NCBI GenBank assembly: GCA_002505405.1
Contig: DAVD01000049.1
Span: 1-63,539 of the forward strand
Origin: Candidatus Poseidonia alphae
GTDB taxonomy: Archaea; Thermoplasmatota; Poseidoniia; Poseidoniales; Poseidoniaceae
Length of the DNA: 63,539 nucleotides
Reading direction: 5' to 3'
Made by a program: the position numbers and the translations under genes. This document shows positions 25,661-33,326 of this stretch, one piece after another. Under the pieces are notes generated by a model. The model ran no database searches, was not told where the DNA came from, and saw nothing but the letters and a program-made list of their open reading frames with translations. The stretch's first letter is position 1, and each line of letters starts with the position of its first letter.

Positions 25661-26107
25661 TCAGGAAGCTCGAATCCAGGGGACTTCTCGTCCCTTGACG
25701 GCCCAGAACATGTTGTGAATTGCTTCACATGCATCCATGAGTTCTTGGGCGTGATGAGATGAAACTTCAACTTTGCAAGCAGAGCAGAGTTTAGCAGCAT
25801 GCCAGAAGGTATCGTGCAAATCTGGGTTTCCTTCGAGGTGCTGAGGTTTGAAGAAATCGGTCCATAGAACCAAGAGTTCATCTTTGCACTTTTGTGCTTC
25901 TTCTTCTTTGATGGCTGCATAACGAGACATGGTGTTGAGGTAGGTAGCCATTGCAGGTCCGTCAGAGGTTTCAGGGCAGGTGAGGCCAAGCATTTTTTTG
26001 GTCATGGATTGAACGGCTTCAGCAGCAACACGAGCACTTGCAGGGTCGTAAACGCCACATGGTCCATCACAGTGTGCTTCGGCTTCAATGAAAGGGGTTG
26101 TCTTCAT
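25661..26107 (-). CDS. sodN: Nickel superoxide dismutase precursor
   Basis: 148 aa. An 11-residue propeptide (MKTTPFIEAEA) is followed by the nickel hook H12-C13-D14-G-P16-C17-G-V-Y20, the diagnostic Ni-SOD motif, in which mature His1, Cys2 and Cys6 bind nickel. The remainder is helical, as in the four-helix-bundle family. Position 4 of the hook is Gly where characterised enzymes usually have Leu. It converts superoxide to peroxide and oxygen. It forms a two-gene unit with its protease. Ni-SOD is mainly known from Streptomyces, cyanobacteria and marine bacteria, so transfer from bacteria is likely. Confidence 0.95.
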   Translation of the reverse strand: MKTTPFIEAEAHCDGPCGVYDPASARVAAEAVQSMTKKMLGLTCPETSDGPAMATYLNTMSRYAAIKEEEAQKCKDELLVLWTDFFKPQHLEGNPDLHDTFWHAAKLCSACKVEVSSHHAQELMDACEAIHNMFWAVKGREVPWIRAS

Positions 26108-26171
26108 GATTCATCCCAAGGGTCGCCATCATATCAATGTGATTCTTTCACCAAGGTGGAGAATGAGCCAT

Positions 26172-27080
26172 CTACGAAACGGTAAATGCGGTTCCACTTT
26201 CACCACGAAGAGCATCAAGGACGGAACCTGGGGTACAGAAAATAGCTTGGCCTTCATTCAGAGCTCCAACATATGAGCACAAGGCGGTGACCTTTGGAGC
26301 CATCGAACCAGCAGGGAACTCCCCCGCCTCGTCCATTTTCATAGCCTCAGCCACTGACAAACGGCGCAGAGCCTTGGCCTTGGGCGTACCAAATCCGGTG
26401 TAAACCGCATCTGCGTCGGTTGAAATGATGAGCGCATCTGCCTTGAGGTCGATGGCTAACCTCGAGGAGAGCAGATCTTTGTCAATCACTGCTGGAACTC
26501 CAAGATGATGCCCCTCACGGTCGACCACAGGGACACCTCCACCACCACCACAAATGACGACGGCTTGCAATTCAACAAGTTTGCGAATGACGTCCAATTC
26601 AAGAATCTGAAGGGGTTTGGGGCTTGCAACGACTCGGCGAGGCCCATGGATGGTTTGTGCAATGTCCCAATCAGCAGACATGACGGTTTTGGAATCAAGA
26701 ATCGGACCAACAGGTTTGGTCGGAGTTGCAAAAGCCGGGTCGTCCCCATCCACCAGTACCCGAGTCAGAATCACAGCGGTTCGTTCGGGGCGAAGCCGAC
26801 GCTGGAGAATACCTTGTAGATTCATAGAAAGTTCGTGCCCAATCATGCCCTGAGTGGCCGCCACCCACGATTCAAGAGAATGTACGCCGTCTCCATCCAT
26901 TTCCATGAGGTAGCCCACTTGTGGCCCGTTCCCATGGGTGATAATGACCGTCCAATCCATTTCCAACATGTCGATGACATCGCTCATAACCCGTGCGAGA
27001 ACTTCAGCGCTGCTGGAAGATTCTGCTTTTGGAGGTTGCAAGGCATTACCACCTAAGGCATAAACCGCCAACTTTTTCAT
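26172..27080 (-). CDS. arcC: Carbamate kinase
   Basis: 302 aa amino-acid kinase family protein. Segments AVYALGGNALQPP, ITHGNGPQVGYL, VICGGGGGVPVV and IISTDADAVYTGFG match carbamate kinase. It transfers phosphate between carbamoyl phosphate and ADP, either making ATP during arginine or purine breakdown or making carbamoyl phosphate. No arginine deiminase or ornithine carbamoyltransferase is nearby, so the direction is undecided. It is upstream of sodN on the same strand with a 64-bp gap that holds a TATA-like TTGATATG, so sodN may have its own promoter. Confidence 0.92.
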   Translation of the reverse strand: MKKLAVYALGGNALQPPKAESSSSAEVLARVMSDVIDMLEMDWTVIITHGNGPQVGYLMEMDGDGVHSLESWVAATQGMIGHELSMNLQGILQRRLRPERTAVILTRVLVDGDDPAFATPTKPVGPILDSKTVMSADWDIAQTIHGPRRVVASPKPLQILELDVIRKLVELQAVVICGGGGGVPVVDREGHHLGVPAVIDKDLLSSRLAIDLKADALIISTDADAVYTGFGTPKAKALRRLSVAEAMKMDEAGEFPAGSMAPKVTALCSYVGALNEGQAIFCTPGSVLDALRGESGTAFTVS

Positions 27081-27205
27081 GGACTCTCATTCACGCCGAT
27101 GGTTTTGACCCTTTGCACGATTTAATCACAAAGCCATTGATTTCTCTCAGTCATGGGAAGGGTGACATTGAATTAGACGCCCCGAATGGAACAACAGGTG
27201 CGAGT

Positions 27206-28555
27206 ATGACCAAGACCGTATGGATTGGAGATGTGCAAGATGGATTGCATGATGGACAGACCGTTGAACTGAAAGGATGGGTTAAGCGTACTCGAGGTTC
27301 CAATAAAATGCGATTCATCGTTTTGCGTGACTCAACTGGAGACATCCAATGCGTCGGTAAAAAAGACACCATTGGAGAACCTGCTTTTGAGGCTCTAAAA
27401 GAAGCACTCATTGAATCCAGCGTGATTCTGAACGGAACCGTAAATGTTGACGAACGATCACCGGGTGGACATGAACTCGTGGTCGAAACGGTTGAAATTG
27501 TCGGGGCTGTTGACCCAGAGCGCCCGTTTCCAATCAATAAAGAAGCCCTTGAGGTGGTTGATGAAGACGGAGAACCCATGCCTGGTGGTTCAGAATTCCT
27601 GCTCAATCACCGCCATCTTTACCTACGCACCAGCCGCATGACCACGATGTTGAAACTGCGAAGTTCTGCATTTGGCGCCATTCACAACTATTTCAGAAAT
27701 GAAGACTTCATTGAATATCAGGCACCCAACTTTGTGGCTGGGGCAGTTGAAGGCGGTTCAACATTGTTTGAAGTCCCTTATTTTGGGGAAACCGCATACC
27801 TCACACAATCTTGGCAACTCTATGCTGAGGCGGCCATGCCTGCCCTTGAACGGCTTTACACCATCGCACCCTCATTCCGTGCAGAAGAATCCCGTACTCG
27901 CCGACATCTTACTGAGTTCTGGCATGCTGAAATGGAAATGGCTTGGGCATCCAACGATGAGATCATGGCTCATGGTGAAGGCGTCGTACGCCACATAGCA
28001 CGTACACTTCTCGAAGAACGGGAGGCTGAACTTGCGTCAATTGATCGTGACCTGGATCTGGTGGCGCGTTATGCTGACAATCCGTATCCAAGGATGCGTT
28101 ATGATGAAGCTGTTGAAACCCTCCAAGGAATGGGCGTTGATGTCAAGTGGGGAGATGATTTGGATTATTCTAAGGAAAAAGTACTCACACAAGACTTTGA
28201 TGTCCCTCACTTCCTCACACACTACCCCAAGATCGCCAAGCCGTTCTACCACCGTGTTGACACTGAAGACGAAAAATACGTCTTATGCCACGACCTTCTT
28301 GCACCCGAAGGTTACGGTGAAATCATTGGAGGAGGCGAACGCACATGGTCTGAGGAGGAAATTCTGCGACGACTTGACGAAGAAGGAACGCCTCATGAAC
28401 CGTACCAGTTCTACATTGACACCCGTGCATACGGTGGTGTGCCTCACGGTGGGTTTGGTCTTGGCGTTGACCGAGTGGTCAGTTGGCTCTCAGGGGCATC
28501 CCACATTCGGGAAGTCATTCCGTTCCCCCGAACATCACGCCGTGTCACGCCGTGA
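27206..28555 (+). CDS. asnS: Asparaginyl-tRNA synthetase
   Basis: 449 aa from ATG 27206, preceded by AGGTG; a longer open frame upstream does not match the family. Class IIb: N-terminal OB anticodon domain (ELKGWVKRTRGSNKMRFIVL), motif 2 region SFRAEESRTRRHLTEFWHAE, and motif 3 PHGGFGLGVDRVV. GYGEIIGGGER and LTQSWQLYAE favour AsnRS over AspRS. It charges tRNA-Asn directly. It is divergent from arcC and ends base-to-base with a tiny convergent zinc-ribbon ORF. Confidence 0.9.
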   Translation: MTKTVWIGDVQDGLHDGQTVELKGWVKRTRGSNKMRFIVLRDSTGDIQCVGKKDTIGEPAFEALKEALIESSVILNGTVNVDERSPGGHELVVETVEIVGAVDPERPFPINKEALEVVDEDGEPMPGGSEFLLNHRHLYLRTSRMTTMLKLRSSAFGAIHNYFRNEDFIEYQAPNFVAGAVEGGSTLFEVPYFGETAYLTQSWQLYAEAAMPALERLYTIAPSFRAEESRTRRHLTEFWHAEMEMAWASNDEIMAHGEGVVRHIARTLLEEREAELASIDRDLDLVARYADNPYPRMRYDEAVETLQGMGVDVKWGDDLDYSKEKVLTQDFDVPHFLTHYPKIAKPFYHRVDTEDEKYVLCHDLLAPEGYGEIIGGGERTWSEEEILRRLDEEGTPHEPYQFYIDTRAYGGVPHGGFGLGVDRVVSWLSGASHIREVIPFPRTSRRVTP

Positions 28556-28666
28556 TCAAAGCAGCGGCTTGCCGCATTCAGGACAAGGCAAACCCGGAAG
28601 AAATTCTCCAAGTAGAAATCCGCAATGCGGGCAGAGCGAAGTCAAGAAATCATCTCCAAACACCAT
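28556..28666 (-). CDS. Possible 36-aa zinc-ribbon microprotein
   Basis: Starts MVFGDDFLTSL and carries two CPxC knuckles, C12PHC15 and C28PEC31, ending at a TGA that abuts the asnS stop. It begins 25 nt after the HAD phosphatase stop on the same strand, so it could be the last cistron of that operon. The tight fit between stops and the double knuckle argue for a real gene, but it is short and only the sequence supports it. Function unknown. Confidence 0.45.
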   Translation of the reverse strand: MVFGDDFLTSLCPHCGFLLGEFLPGLPCPECGKPLL

Positions 28667-28691
28667 GATGCTCACACCACGAACGGTTTCT

Positions 28692-29453
28692 TCAAGGTTT
28701 GGGTATCGACAGGGACTCACAAATCCGGTCCAATACAAGGCCCAAATCCTTCTCTTCAATGACAAAATGAGCGTGCTTTTTGGGCTTGTCATCCCATGGA
28801 TTGAAGAGGATTGCGCAACTGCTTTCATGAAACATTCCAATGTCGCCTGATGAATCACCAACAGAGGCTGTATGCTCTTTTAAGACGTTTAAACGACGTT
28901 GAAGCATCTTAACAACCGAGCCCTTTCCGTCCATTTGAACTTGATACCGACCGTAGTCGTTGATAAGAGAGTCCCCCGATTCCAGCGGAGTGGAAGCCAA
29001 CCAGCCATTGGTAAAGACATGCAACTTTGAATCCATTCCACCTGCTTGTTCACGAGCGGTGTGGCGGTCGATTCCCCCCCACCGCCTCCGCCAAGGCTGA
29101 TTCGAGGGAAAGCAAGCCGCAATGTCTCTCGCAGTCTTTTGTAAGCCACCACTTACAATGGCCACGTTGACGCCTTGGGAAAGAAGGTGGGCAATCAGGA
29201 GTTTCCAGCCCTTCATCATCGGCATGCCTGCCATCAATGAGCGGAGATGGTCGTCTGTGATCGGGTGGTCGAAGGAGGATTTGATGAGCGCCAGATCCAG
29301 TTTGATCCAATCCCACTCATCGAGTTTCCCTTGGTTGTAAAGTTCAAAGGATTCATCGTTTGAGATTCCGAGCTGGTCGTAGACAAACTGCCATGTCGAC
29401 AAATGGTCGACCAAAACTCGGTCCATATCTAAGCATACCAATTTCTCGACCAT
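28692..29453 (-). CDS. HAD-superfamily phosphatase (phosphoserine phosphatase-like)
   Basis: 253 aa from ATG 29453, with GGAGAT about 8 nt upstream. HAD motifs: motif I LDMDRVLVD, motif II AIVSGGLQK, and motif IV GDSSGDIGMF near the C-terminus, an arrangement like HAD-IB phosphoserine phosphatase-type enzymes. The substrate cannot be assigned. It follows the degenerate glycosyltransferase gene by 22 nt and may be co-transcribed, which hints at a sugar- or lipid-phosphate substrate, but that is inference. Confidence 0.78.
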   Translation of the reverse strand: MVEKLVCLDMDRVLVDHLSTWQFVYDQLGISNDESFELYNQGKLDEWDWIKLDLALIKSSFDHPITDDHLRSLMAGMPMMKGWKLLIAHLLSQGVNVAIVSGGLQKTARDIAACFPSNQPWRRRWGGIDRHTAREQAGGMDSKLHVFTNGWLASTPLESGDSLINDYGRYQVQMDGKGSVVKMLQRRLNVLKEHTASVGDSSGDIGMFHESSCAILFNPWDDKPKKHAHFVIEEKDLGLVLDRICESLSIPKP

Positions 29454-29475
29454 GTTCTTCATCTCCACAAGAAAT

Positions 29476-30306
29476 TCAGCTTTGTTTTGGCCAGTTGTAT
29501 TGGTGTTGTATTCGTTCAACTTGCTTCCCCATGATGTACAAAATGATCGCCACCATCATGGCAAAGAGTCCGATAAGCGTCATAGCAATGGTTGCAAGCG
29601 TCACGCCGATTGAGGTGCTGTTAAGTTCGGTGAACATCGTAGCTAAATCTCCTGACAAACGGTATCCAAGAACAAAGAGAACCACACCGGGAATCCCAAA
29701 CAACAGGAGCGGATGCTTTGATTCAAGCATCCAATAGAACAGTTGTGCAAATCGGGATGCAGTAGCGAGAGACTCACGTTGTGGAAGATTAATGGGGGCT
29801 TCCGCTTCAACAAAACGAACCCGCAATGAGGCGGGCACATCTTGTTGTGTGGCCAGGGGCGACATGCCTGCAAGAGCCAGGCATCCGTCTTCACTCAAGA
29901 CAAGATGTTGCATTTCTGTGGATGCGAAGACAACTTCTTGGTCATCTTGAGGGACAAGTGATTCATGCTTGTAGGTATAGTGGATGTCCCAAGGTTCTCG
30001 AGCACGGTTTACAGAGAGCGGTAAATCGGACATTTTCCAAGCGCGTGAAACTTGTAGAATCAAACTCTTCCCGCTCGTTTCTTCCTGTTCCCGAAGATAG
30101 GATGCGATGGACTGCGGTGATAAATCCGAATTGTAGTGGTATACTGTGCATCCTATTTCCTGAGCCAATTCAACCGTTTCATCGTTTGAACCGGTGTCCA
30201 GAACGATGACATTTGCGGCCACTTCCTTGCAACGAACGATCAACGATACAACACGCAATTCAATGTCCCGAGCAACCAGAACGAGGCGATGAAGGGACTC
30301 AGTCAC
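29476..30306 (-). CDS. GT2-like membrane protein with degenerate catalytic site
   Basis: 276 aa from a GTG at 30306 (an ATG at 30384 is possible but would overlap the divergent gene's promoter). The GT-A start is visible (ANVIVLDTGSNDETVELA) and so are the two C-terminal helices of DPM-like enzymes (SKHPLLLFGIPGVVLFVLGY). Where the 4766 enzyme has LVLLDSDGQHETHDIP, this protein has LILQVSRAWKMSDLP, losing the DxD metal site; the middle of the domain is also shortened. It is probably non-catalytic, perhaps a partner or regulator of the divergent GT2 next door, or a gene in decay. Confidence 0.65.
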   Translation of the reverse strand: MTESLHRLVLVARDIELRVVSLIVRCKEVAANVIVLDTGSNDETVELAQEIGCTVYHYNSDLSPQSIASYLREQEETSGKSLILQVSRAWKMSDLPLSVNRAREPWDIHYTYKHESLVPQDDQEVVFASTEMQHLVLSEDGCLALAGMSPLATQQDVPASLRVRFVEAEAPINLPQRESLATASRFAQLFYWMLESKHPLLLFGIPGVVLFVLGYRLSGDLATMFTELNSTSIGVTLATIAMTLIGLFAMMVAIILYIMGKQVERIQHQYNWPKQS

Positions 30307-30408
30307 AAAGTGGCCTGTTAGGGATGACCTATGAATCCTGTTCCCCTTGGAGGCAAGATGATAGCGTTTCAAGCGTACTTTCATGAGAAGCCGACTGTAG
30401 GAGCAACC

Positions 30409-31350
30409 ATGCAACACGGCTGGAGTGTGGGTGTCGTCGTGCCTGCTCGCAACGAAGAATTGCATATTGCAGGTGTTCTCGAAACACTTCCGTCATTTGT
30501 TGACCTTGTTGTGGTCATTAATGACGGCTCTACCGATTCAACGGAACGGTGTGCCAGAGAAGCCGCATGTTCCGCCAAAGTCATCGTCCTCAACACCCAG
30601 GGAATTGGTGTAGGTGGTGCAATTGATCGGGGGCATCAATGCCTCTTGGAACAACTTGAGCCACCCTTTGCAAGTACGGTTATGGCTGGGGACGGTCAGA
30701 TGAACCCTGGGGATTTAGAGGCGATTCTTACCCCGGTAATCTCTGGTCGCTATGACCATGTCAAAGGGGACCGTTCACTTCATCCAAAGGGTTACAACAA
30801 GATGCCGATATTACGAAAAATCGCTTCATTCATATTGGCTTTCTTCACATCACTCGCTGCGGGACAACGCATCAGGGACCCGCAATGTGGATTTACAGCG
30901 ACCTCCCACAGAGTCCTCCAATCCTGGAACTGGGAGAAGTCCTGGAGTGGCTATGGATATCCAAATTTTTGGCTTATTCAACTCGCAAAAAAAGGTTGGA
31001 CCATCGGTCAAATACCCGTTGAATCCATCTATAGAAAGGAAACATCCGGGATAAAACCGGTCTCATTTTTCATCCGAGTCGGGGCGATGATGGCGGTAGA
31101 ACATCACCGTCGAAACGGTTCATGGATCTACTCCAAAGAAACACCGATGCCTACGTACGGAGCATTGCTCGCTTATTCGCTGGGGTGGGTGCTCTTGTTC
31201 AATGGAACATTAGGAGCAATGGGCTCCACTGTTGGGATCAAAGGATGGCAGTCTTGCCTTGCAGGAATGTTCTGCTGGTTCGTTGCACACCTTTTTGATA
31301 GAATGGCGACTGTGGCGAAACAGAAGGTGAACAAACGTGCGACGACATGA
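30409..31350 (+). CDS. GT2 family glycosyltransferase, membrane-anchored
   Basis: 313 aa from ATG 30409, with TAGGAGC at 5-nt spacing. GT-A motifs: VVVPARNEELHIAGVL, VINDGSTDSTE, and MAGDGQMNPGDL at the metal site. The C-terminal part has QCGFTATS typical of DPM/UDP-glucose:polyprenyl transferases and two membrane helices (about 257-301). It likely transfers a sugar to a polyprenyl phosphate on the cytoplasmic face. It is divergent from the degenerate GT2 homologue and overlaps the parvulin gene downstream by 14 nt. Confidence 0.83.
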   Translation: MQHGWSVGVVVPARNEELHIAGVLETLPSFVDLVVVINDGSTDSTERCAREAACSAKVIVLNTQGIGVGGAIDRGHQCLLEQLEPPFASTVMAGDGQMNPGDLEAILTPVISGRYDHVKGDRSLHPKGYNKMPILRKIASFILAFFTSLAAGQRIRDPQCGFTATSHRVLQSWNWEKSWSGYGYPNFWLIQLAKKGWTIGQIPVESIYRKETSGIKPVSFFIRVGAMMAVEHHRRNGSWIYSKETPMPTYGALLAYSLGWVLLFNGTLGAMGSTVGIKGWQSCLAGMFCWFVAHLFDRMATVAKQKVNKRATT

Positions 31351-31669
31351 TCGAAGAAAGACACCACGAAAGGCGCACGCCCGTCATATTCTCGTCACCA
31401 ACAAACCGGATGCAAGAGAGTTACTTGAAACGATTCAAACGTCTAAAAAGCCGTTCAAGGTCTTCAAAAAACTAGCGAAGAAATACTCCAACTGCCCAAG
31501 CGCTAGCAAGGGTGGCGATTTAGGGGAATTCATTGAAGGGCAAATGGCGCTGGATTTTGAAGAAGCGGTTTGGTCTGCAGAACTTGAAGCCCCACCAAAA
31601 TCGTACGTAAAAACTCAATTTGGATTCCACATTATTTGGGTTCACTCCGTTGGTGAATACCAACGCTAG
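31337..31669 (+). CDS. Parvulin-type peptidyl-prolyl cis-trans isomerase
   Basis: 110 aa, essentially one rotamase domain: AHARHILVTNK at the start, FKKLAKKYSNCPSASKGGDLGEF in the centre, and KTQFGFHIIWVHSV at the end, matching small single-domain parvulins such as E. coli PpiC. It has no signal peptide, so it is probably a cytoplasmic folding helper. The GTG start lies inside the end of the GT2 gene behind AAGGTGA, implying translational coupling. Confidence 0.9.
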   Translation: MRRHDRRKTPRKAHARHILVTNKPDARELLETIQTSKKPFKVFKKLAKKYSNCPSASKGGDLGEFIEGQMALDFEEAVWSAELEAPPKSYVKTQFGFHIIWVHSVGEYQR

Positions 31670-31758
31670 GGTTGCAAACCTGAGACATAACCCCCGAACG
31701 TACTTTTGACCGAAGAGATGTCGGCCATACAACGCTTACGCGAGGATTGAGGCATTGA

Positions 31759-31836
31759 TGGTGGGCGTACCAAGATTTGAACTTGGGTCCAAGCGTCCCA
31801 AACGCCCGAGTATAGGCCAAACTAACCCATACGCCC
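31759..31836 (-). tRNA. tRNA-Pro (anticodon TGG)
   Basis: Minus strand: acceptor GGGCGTA (31836 down to 31830) pairs with TACGCCC. The anticodon stem GGGCG/CGCTT (two G-T pairs) encloses loop TTTGGGA with anticodon TGG, and the T-arm is CCAAG-TTCAAAT-CTTGG. Discriminator A and an encoded CCA (31761-31759) follow. No intron seen. No clear TATA box could be fixed upstream. Confidence 0.92.
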
Positions 31837-31870
31837 GTTATCCTTGGCCACGAGGTCTAACCTATGAACT

Positions 31871-32311
31871 TCACTCAAGGAACTGCCAGCGACCTTCGCC
31901 TGTTCGGAGCACTAATCCTTCTTGTTCAGCACGCTCCATGAGGCCGTCAGCGTCCATATCAGCATGTTTTGATGCGAGAATTGAATCGACCGTGATACGC
32001 CCAACGGAATTGTCTTCATCGCACCGGCGTCGTACCTGCTCAATCAACACGTGGGGAGAGGGGGGTTGTGGTTGGTCAAACAACAATTCGTTTCCGGACA
32101 ATTTTTCTCTCAAAGCATCCCGAAGAGGTTCGGGCGTGTTTGCAAGGGCGACTTCCAACCGGAGTTCAGATGAAGATGATGCTCTAAAGCACACTTCTGC
32201 CCCCTCACCGATGCGTTGTCCACAATGCGGACACCGTCCGGACACAGAACGATGGCCGAAACATAACTGACACCCAGGGCATCGAATGACCAACCAATTT
32301 TGTTCGCTCAT
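31871..32311 (-). CDS. Zinc-ribbon protein, DUF1922/DUF5817-like
   Basis: 146 aa. An N-terminal zinc ribbon (VIRCPGCQLCFGHRSVSGRCPHCGQR) is followed by a segment resembling the short archaeal DUF1922/DUF5817 proteins, then a helical C-terminal region that reads like a small winged helix (GRITVDSILASKHADMDADGLMERAEQEG). The combination suggests a nucleic-acid-binding or transcription-associated factor, but no function is established. It is upstream of the tRNA-Pro gene on the same strand. Confidence 0.6.
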   Translation of the reverse strand: MSEQNWLVIRCPGCQLCFGHRSVSGRCPHCGQRIGEGAEVCFRASSSSELRLEVALANTPEPLRDALREKLSGNELLFDQPQPPSPHVLIEQVRRRCDEDNSVGRITVDSILASKHADMDADGLMERAEQEGLVLRTGEGRWQFLE

Positions 32312-32342
32312 AGTTCTTCACTTCCGTGAGTACACATAAAGT

Positions 32343-32984
32343 TCACAATGTGAAATCATGATTGTTCTGAGGCTGACCTGGTCGCCGCGCCGGAGCTGCA
32401 GGAGCCTTTGTGTCAACACGCTTCTTGGGGTCCTCGGCTTTCCGAGTCAAAGCACCACGAATTGGTCCTGTTCGAGTCTTTGCTCCAAACGTCAGGGAGT
32501 CCGGTAAAATCAAGGCTGCAATGGCCACACCATGATGGTCTTGACCCGCTGTAACTTCGTCAACTGCTACATCGAACTCAATGACTTCCAAATCTCTACT
32601 CGCAAGTCTTCGTTGAAGGTTTCGACGCAATAAGAGAACTGTTTCCTCGTAATCAAGAGCCGTTGTTATGGTCGCAACAATGGTGCATTCATCACCTTCA
32701 GGTGTCACACAAGAAGCCCAAGCCACCCCCGCTGACGCAGAAGAGCCGCTCCAAGCATATGCTGTAGCGAGATGGCACTCAACCAGTGAACCCATTGGGA
32801 GTGGGCGAGGAGGTGTTGCACCAAAGCCGAGCGGCAACATCGCACCCTGGGCTTGAATGATGCGTGCATCACCCAAACCGAGTTCGACCAATCCTTGATC
32901 AAAAGCATCTTCTGCATTTTCTCCCCAAGGGGCTACTGCTGTCATCAACCAACCGGGACACGATGGCCCTGAACTCCGCTGCAT
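32343..32984 (-). CDS. PvlArgDC homologue lacking the self-cleavage Ser-Ser
   Basis: 213 aa from ATG 32984 (in-frame ATG at 33020 possible). The fold resembles pyruvoyl-dependent arginine decarboxylase: AEDAFDQGLVELGLGDARII and LPMGSLVECHLATAYAW parallel the M. jannaschii enzyme. Where that enzyme has ISSIMPP and cuts between the serines to make the pyruvoyl cofactor, this protein has AQGAMLP (Q46-G47). Without the serine no pyruvoyl group should form, so it is probably not a decarboxylase in the usual way. A 35-residue charged/Pro tail is added at the C-terminus. True role unknown. Confidence 0.6.
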   Translation of the reverse strand: MQRSSGPSCPGWLMTAVAPWGENAEDAFDQGLVELGLGDARIIQAQGAMLPLGFGATPPRPLPMGSLVECHLATAYAWSGSSASAGVAWASCVTPEGDECTIVATITTALDYEETVLLLRRNLQRRLASRDLEVIEFDVAVDEVTAGQDHHGVAIAALILPDSLTFGAKTRTGPIRGALTRKAEDPKKRVDTKAPAAPARRPGQPQNNHDFTL

Positions 32985-33035
32985 AACGGTACACTGTCGC
33001 AACGGGTTCATGAACAACATGGTGCTACGATTACC

Positions 33036-33326
33036 ATGGCCACAAACCCAAGACGCATCATGATCGGCGCAGCCTTGGTCAATGTATTGATGTGGATCGG
33101 AGCTGTTTTCTTAGAAAGTAAGTACTCGCTCGCATTGGTCATTGCGACATTGATCGTCACTGTAATCGGAGCAACTTTAACGATTTGGAACTCGGATAAA
33201 TCATCAAGTGGAACTTCAACGATTGGTGGCCAAGGCACTCATTTCGGAACTGCACTACGCACTTCGAAGGTCAACGAACCACTGCCTGACCCGATGGACT
33301 ATGACATCGAGATGCCTCTGTCGTAA
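33036..33326 (+). CDS. Small two-helix membrane protein
   Basis: 96 aa. Two adjacent hydrophobic helices (about 8-26 and 31-50, ALVNVLMWIGAVFLE and ALVIATLIVTVIGATL) are followed by a polar C-terminal tail rich in Ser, Thr and Pro. I do not recognise the family. It is divergent from the PvlArgDC-like gene and ends base-to-base with the fttA stop. Function unknown. Confidence 0.6.
   Translation: MATNPRRIMIGAALVNVLMWIGAVFLESKYSLALVIATLIVTVIGATLTIWNSDKSSSGTSTIGGQGTHFGTALRTSKVNEPLPDPMDYDIEMPLS

Noticed and set aside
25261..26171. Genomic island at the tRNA-Lys gene carrying the Ni-SOD genes
   Set aside because: No integrase, no repeat of the tRNA 3' end and no mobile-element gene were seen, so tRNA-linked insertion cannot be supported.
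28032..28850. 272-aa plus-strand frame overlapping asnS and the HAD gene
   Set aside because: Out of frame with asnS, crosses two supported genes and shows no family pattern.
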